This document shows, in pieces, positions 61,220 through 64,000 of a DNA stretch of 64,000 nt (positions within the stretch are counted from its first letter, which is position 1; every line of letters starts with the position of its first letter). The translations under genes were made by a program, and so were the position numbers. The stretch comes from Pseudoxanthomonas sp. YR558 (GTDB lineage Bacteria; Pseudomonadota; Gammaproteobacteria; Xanthomonadales; Xanthomonadaceae), in NCBI RefSeq assembly GCF_900116385.1, contig NZ_FPCI01000001.1, forward strand, positions 992,001-1,056,000. Reading direction: 5' to 3'. The notes under the pieces are model-generated. The model was not told the DNA's origin, did no database searches, and worked only from the letters and a program-made list of their open reading frames with translations.

Positions 61220-61918
61220 ATGACCTCTTCCCACGGAATCGCCACGATGGAACCCGATGATCTGAAACTGGCGTGGCAGACGCTGTCGCGCCGCCTGGAG
61301 CGTCACGACGCGCTGCAGACCCACGTATTGCTGGAACAGCGCAAGCAGAAGGCGCTCACCAGCCTGCGCCCGCTGTTCTGGGGCCAGATGGTGCAGACGC
61401 TGTTCGGCGCGCCCTTCATCCTGCTGGCCGCGCTGCTCTGGATCCGCGGCGGGCAGTCGGCCGACGGGTTGCCGTGGACCACGGTGGTGGCCGGCATCGT
61501 CGTGCAGCTGTACGGCATCGCCACGGTCGCGATGGCGGGCCAGACGATGCACCGCATCCGCGAGATCGATTACGCCCAGCCCATCGTCGACATCCAGAAG
61601 CGGCTGGCCACGCTGCGGCGTACCTACCTCGTCAACGGCATGCTGGCCGGGCTGCCGTGGTGGTTCATGTGGGTGCCGCTGCTGATGGTCATGGCGGGAC
61701 TGGGCGGCACCGACCTGTACGCACGCGCGCCCGGCATGGTCTGGATCGGGATGGGGGTGGGCGTGGCAGGTCTGCTGGGCACGCTGTGGCTGCACCGCTG
61801 GTCGCGCAATCCGGCGCGCCCGCGCCTGGCCAAGTTCATGGACGACAGCGTCACCGGCACCAGCCTGCGCCGGGCCCAGGCGCAGATCGACGACGTGGCG
61901 CGTTTCGAAGTCGAGTGA
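61220..61918 (+). CDS. Membrane protein partner of the sigma factor
   Basis: This 232-residue protein has a cytoplasmic N-terminus (EPDDLKLAWQTLSRRLERHD) and four membrane helices (about 65-85, 95-115, 155-172 and 180-200). A charged helical cytoplasmic end, RRAQAQIDDVARFEVE, follows. It starts four bases after the sigma stop and is thus cotranscribed. It has no ZAS-type zinc motif of classic anti-sigma factors, yet the context suggests it controls the sigma factor. An ATG at 61247 could be the true start. Confidence 0.72.
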   Translation: MTSSHGIATMEPDDLKLAWQTLSRRLERHDALQTHVLLEQRKQKALTSLRPLFWGQMVQTLFGAPFILLAALLWIRGGQSADGLPWTTVVAGIVVQLYGIATVAMAGQTMHRIREIDYAQPIVDIQKRLATLRRTYLVNGMLAGLPWWFMWVPLLMVMAGLGGTDLYARAPGMVWIGMGVGVAGLLGTLWLHRWSRNPARPRLAKFMDDSVTGTSLRRAQAQIDDVARFEVE

Positions 61919-61947
61919 GCGCGCAGGCCGTCGCTTACACTGCGCGC

Positions 61948-62172
61948 ATGCACACCCTCGATTTCGACCTCGACCGCGACCACGTGGAACTCAACCAGCT
62001 GCTGAAACTGGTCGGCCTGGCCGACAGTGGCGGCCAGGGCAAGGCCATCGTCGCCAGCGGCGAGGTGACGGTGGATGGCGTGGTGGAACTGCGCAAGACC
62101 GCGAAGATCCGCGCTGGCCAGGTCGTCCGCGTCGGCGATGCCGAGATCCGGGTGGTGGGGGTCGAGGGCTAG
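61948..62172 (+). CDS. S4-domain RNA-binding protein (YbcJ-like)
   Basis: This 74-residue protein is a single S4 RNA-binding domain. ELNQLLKLVGLADSGGQGKA holds the two recognition helices, followed by ASGEVTVDGVVELRKTAKIR and a short exit strand. It is probably cytoplasmic and binds structured RNA; YbcJ of E. coli is the closest described relative and its role is not firm. It lies 29 bases after the sigma-partner gene. Confidence 0.88.
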   Translation: MHTLDFDLDRDHVELNQLLKLVGLADSGGQGKAIVASGEVTVDGVVELRKTAKIRAGQVVRVGDAEIRVVGVEG

Positions 62173-62233
62173 GCCCTCCTTCCTGCACGACGGCACGTCG
62201 CTCGACTCACACCAAGTCTCGTTCTACTCACAC

Positions 62234-62258
62234 AAAGCCTCAGCGGTGAGCCTTTTTT
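62234..62258 (+). terminator. Repeat-borne terminator, first unit
   Basis: A 9-bp stem AAAGCCTCA/TGAGCCTTT with one C-C mismatch and a GCGG loop is followed by a six-T run (62253-62258). It is the first of three related hairpins downstream of the S4 gene. Confidence 0.7.
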
Positions 62259-62318
62259 GGCTGGCGCGTGAGTGAAAAAGCCTCGCTCGACACTCACCAA
62301 GCCTCGCTCGACTCACAC

Positions 62319-62343
62319 AAAGCCTCAGCGGTGAGCCTTTTTT
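62319..62343 (+). terminator. Repeat-borne terminator, second unit
   Basis: The same stem-loop as the first unit, 85 bases downstream, again with a six-T run (62338-62343). Confidence 0.65.
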
Positions 62344-62404
62344 GGTCTGGTGAGTGAGCGAAAAAGCCTCGCTCGACGCTCACTAGGCCTCGTTCCCGTC
62401 AAAC

Positions 62405-62427
62405 AAAGCCTCGGCGTTGAGCCTTTT
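62405..62427 (+). terminator. Repeat-borne terminator, third unit (diverged)
   Basis: AAAGCCTCG/TGAGCCTTT with a GCGT loop and only four Ts. GCGTTGAGCCTTTT (62414-62427) can instead pair with AAAAGCCTCAACGC (62446-62459), 13 of 14 bases, giving an alternative longer hairpin. Confidence 0.5.
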
Positions 62428-62482
62428 CGCCTGGCGCGAGAGTGAAAAAGCCTCAACGCTCCGCCCCGCGGGCGGACGCCAC

Positions 62483-63625
62483 TCAGTGTGCGGTGCCCGC
62501 CTCGGGCTGCGCGGTACCGGCCGCATCCTCGGGCGCGGCTTCCACGTCGGCCAGGCGGTCGAATTCGGACAGCGGGCTGTCGGCCGGGCACTTCGCATCC
62601 GGGAACTGGAAACGTCCGCGCAGTTCGAGGCCGCAGGCCTGCATCTCGTCCAGGCCGGCACCGGCGGTCTTGCACTCGGTGTCGAAGCTGCGCATGAAGG
62701 CATCGCGCCGGTTGACGAAATCGGCGCCGCAGCGACGCATCAGTTGCAGGCGATCCAGGTCGTCCTGGGCCGCGTTGGTGCCGTCCAGGCCGTATTCCTG
62801 CAGCTCGTCCTTGCTCAGCAGGCGCAACCGGCGGTTGGGCACGGTCATCATCAGGTCGGCCACGGCCACCGCAACGCCGTTGCGCGACAGGTAATCCTTC
62901 ACCCGGTCGTAAACGCCGCGGAGTTCCTCGTTGAGCTCGCTGCGGGTGGTGGCGGTGGAGCTCATGCGGATGATCCGGTGCACGCCGACCTTGCCGGAGA
63001 TCATCCGGTTGTCGCCCGCACCCAGCACGAACACGCAGGCGCTATGGCAGACCGAACCCTCGCGCACCCAGATCGTCCAGCCGCTGGCACCGATCGCATC
63101 GCCCGCGCGGATGGCGTCCTCCACCTGTCCACCGGCCGAATCCAGGTCCAGGATGCGCTTGTGGATGCCCATGCGGTCGGCGATGTCGGCCACGCGCTGG
63201 ACCAGGTCGGTGAAGTCGGCCGCGATCTTGCCCTGGTAGCGCAAGCGCAACACGCCGCCCTTCTGGCATGGCGACAAGGCATCGACCACGCTGAAGAACG
63301 CCAGCGATTCCAGCGGTACGCCGTCGCCGTCTTCGGTGGTGTAGTCGGCCTGGCAGCTGACATGCGCCGTGCCCGAGGCCACCTTGGCCGTCGGCCATTC
63401 CGTCGGCAATGCACTTTCGGATTTGGGCGCCCCGATCACCACGGGGTCGGTGGACACCGCGCCGTCGCCGCGCTCGGCCTGCTGCGCGGGCGTGTCCTTC
63501 GGCGGCTCGACCGGCGCCTGCGCCAGTGCGTCGGGCGCCACGTCAGGCGCATCCATGCGGCAGCCCGCCAACGGGAGCATGGCCAGCAGCAGGAGTAACG
63601 TCAGGGGGAAAAGGCGGGACAGCAT
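62483..63625 (-). CDS. ClpP-like periplasmic lipoprotein
   Basis: This 380-residue protein has a lipoprotein signal ending PLAGC (Cys22). A ClpP/crotonase-like domain, as in predicted periplasmic COG3904 proteins, covers about 115-250. ILDLDSAGGQVEDAIRAGDA is the first conserved loop, CHSACVFVLGAG holds the likely nucleophile Ser195, and KVGVHRI holds His216. About 130 helical residues follow, ending in an acidic Ala/Glu-rich tail. Possible serine protease; peptidase activity is not shown for the group. GTG/ATG choices further upstream lack a signal peptide. Confidence 0.82.
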   Translation of the reverse strand: MLSRLFPLTLLLLLAMLPLAGCRMDAPDVAPDALAQAPVEPPKDTPAQQAERGDGAVSTDPVVIGAPKSESALPTEWPTAKVASGTAHVSCQADYTTEDGDGVPLESLAFFSVVDALSPCQKGGVLRLRYQGKIAADFTDLVQRVADIADRMGIHKRILDLDSAGGQVEDAIRAGDAIGASGWTIWVREGSVCHSACVFVLGAGDNRMISGKVGVHRIIRMSSTATTRSELNEELRGVYDRVKDYLSRNGVAVAVADLMMTVPNRRLRLLSKDELQEYGLDGTNAAQDDLDRLQLMRRCGADFVNRRDAFMRSFDTECKTAGAGLDEMQACGLELRGRFQFPDAKCPADSPLSEFDRLADVEAAPEDAAGTAQPEAGTAH

Positions 63626-63742
63626 CCGGTCGTTCGCACAACGCCCGCGTGCATGCACGCGGGCCTGATGGGGGTTCGCCCCTAGTCTAGTGTGAATCGG
63701 ATGCGCCAGCCCTGCCCTGCGATGAACCCGCGCCGCGCACGG

Positions 63743-64000
63743 TCACAGCAACGCCCACAGCACCTGCAGCAGGCCCCACAGCGAGACCGCCCACACCACG
63801 GTGCGCAGGTACGGCACGCCGAAGGCATACAGCGGCACGTACACCAGGCGCGCCCAGAAGTAGCACTGCGCACCCAGTGCCGTGGTGGCGTCGCCGCGCT
63901 CCAGCGCAACGACCGCAAGCACAGCGGCGGCGAAGAACGGAAAGGTTTCCAGGAAATTGCGCAGCGCGCGGTCCACCCGCGCCGCCGCACCGGTCAGTGG
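63743..64000 (-). CDS. MAPEG-family membrane protein, C-terminal part (cut by window edge)
   Basis: The visible ~85 residues include RVDRALRNFLETFPFFAAAV, a signature of MAPEG-type bacterial proteins, then CYFWARLVYVPLYAFGVPYL and a last hydrophobic helix. The start lies beyond base 64000. MAPEG relatives include microsomal glutathione transferases, but most small bacterial members are uncharacterised. Confidence 0.82.
   Translation of the reverse strand, partial: PLTGAAARVDRALRNFLETFPFFAAAVLAVVALERGDATTALGAQCYFWARLVYVPLYAFGVPYLRTVVWAVSLWGLLQVLWALL

Larger units (their letters stand above)
62201..62455. repeat. Three-unit 85-bp tandem repeat with hairpins
   Basis: Units begin at 62201, 62286 and 62372, each with CTCGAC or CTCGACG near the left edge, AAAGCCTC-GCG-TGAGCCTTT in the centre and GTGAAAAAGCC (or GCGAAAAAGCC) at the right. 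Units 1 and 2 are near-identical through the central hairpin; unit 3 has diverged (TTGAGCCTTTT). The array fills the 310-base gap (62173-62482) between two convergent genes. AAGCCTC occurs about eight times in the same orientation. Nothing else was found in the gap. Confidence 0.85.

Noticed and set aside
62201..62455. Possible CRISPR array
   Set aside because: The units are 85-86 bases and similar throughout, with no short repeat alternating with unique spacers and no cas genes nearby.

Overview
The window is high-GC (roughly two thirds G+C by eye), dense bacterial chromosome with short intergenic gaps and many 1-4 base stop/start overlaps. Gene content and order point to a gammaproteobacterium of the Xanthomonadaceae/Lysobacteraceae (Pseudoxanthomonas, Stenotrophomonas or Lysobacter type). 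The clues are rlmE-ftsH-folP with a divergent yhbY, pyrG-kdsA-eno-ftsB-ispD-ispF-truD next to surE-pcm-nlpD, and many small lipoproteins and GGDEF proteins. The genus is inference. I saw no rRNA, tRNA, insertion sequence, prophage or CRISPR array.

Region 1-19.4 kb is mostly housekeeping. It holds folP (cut by the window edge), ftsH, rlmE and yhbY, followed by a long minus-strand series. That series runs pyrG, kdsA, an inserted secreted-protein gene, eno, ftsB, ispD, ispF, truD, surE, pcm, exoD-like, nlpD and an endonuclease/phosphatase-fold lipoprotein. Many of these genes overlap by 1-4 bases and are probably translationally coupled. parE lies on the plus strand, and a degenerate copy of its 3' end sits just downstream.

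Region 19.5-40 kb is mixed metabolism and envelope. It contains a secreted HEXXH protein, a YbdK-type carboxylate-amine ligase, a DMT transporter, hutG, glutathione reductase overlapping a D-amino-acid dehydrogenase, a DUF418 membrane protein, a SlyD-like isomerase and two tandem NlpC/P60 hydrolases. Transporters, an alkaline phosphatase lipoprotein, a HemJ-like protein, a methyltransferase, a PHA depolymerase, a PadR/HAAS membrane-sensor pair and a secreted cyclophilin follow.

Region 40-52 kb is more accessory. An ArsR-type regulator with a clear operator drives a cupin-DUF2867 fusion. A LysR regulator diverges from a DMT transporter across a perfect palindrome. An MFS transporter is interrupted by an in-frame stop. 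DUF2785, GFA, DUF885, RraA-like and DUF72 genes and further membrane proteins fill the rest.

Region 52-64 kb is regulatory. It has a universal stress protein, three cyclic-di-GMP proteins (GAF-GGDEF, PAS-GGDEF-EAL and 7TM-GGDEF) around rluF, a DeaD-type RNA helicase, an ECF-like sigma factor with a membrane-protein partner, and an S4 RNA-binding protein. A three-unit tandem repeat of about 85 bp, each unit carrying a terminator-like hairpin, fills the only gene-free stretch over 300 bases. A ClpP-like lipoprotein and a truncated MAPEG gene close the window.

The items most worth a second look are the 85-bp hairpin repeat array, the low-GC TTG-start gene wedged between kdsA and eno, the parE 3'-end duplication, the ArsR/cupin-DUF2867 operon and the MFS nonsense codon.
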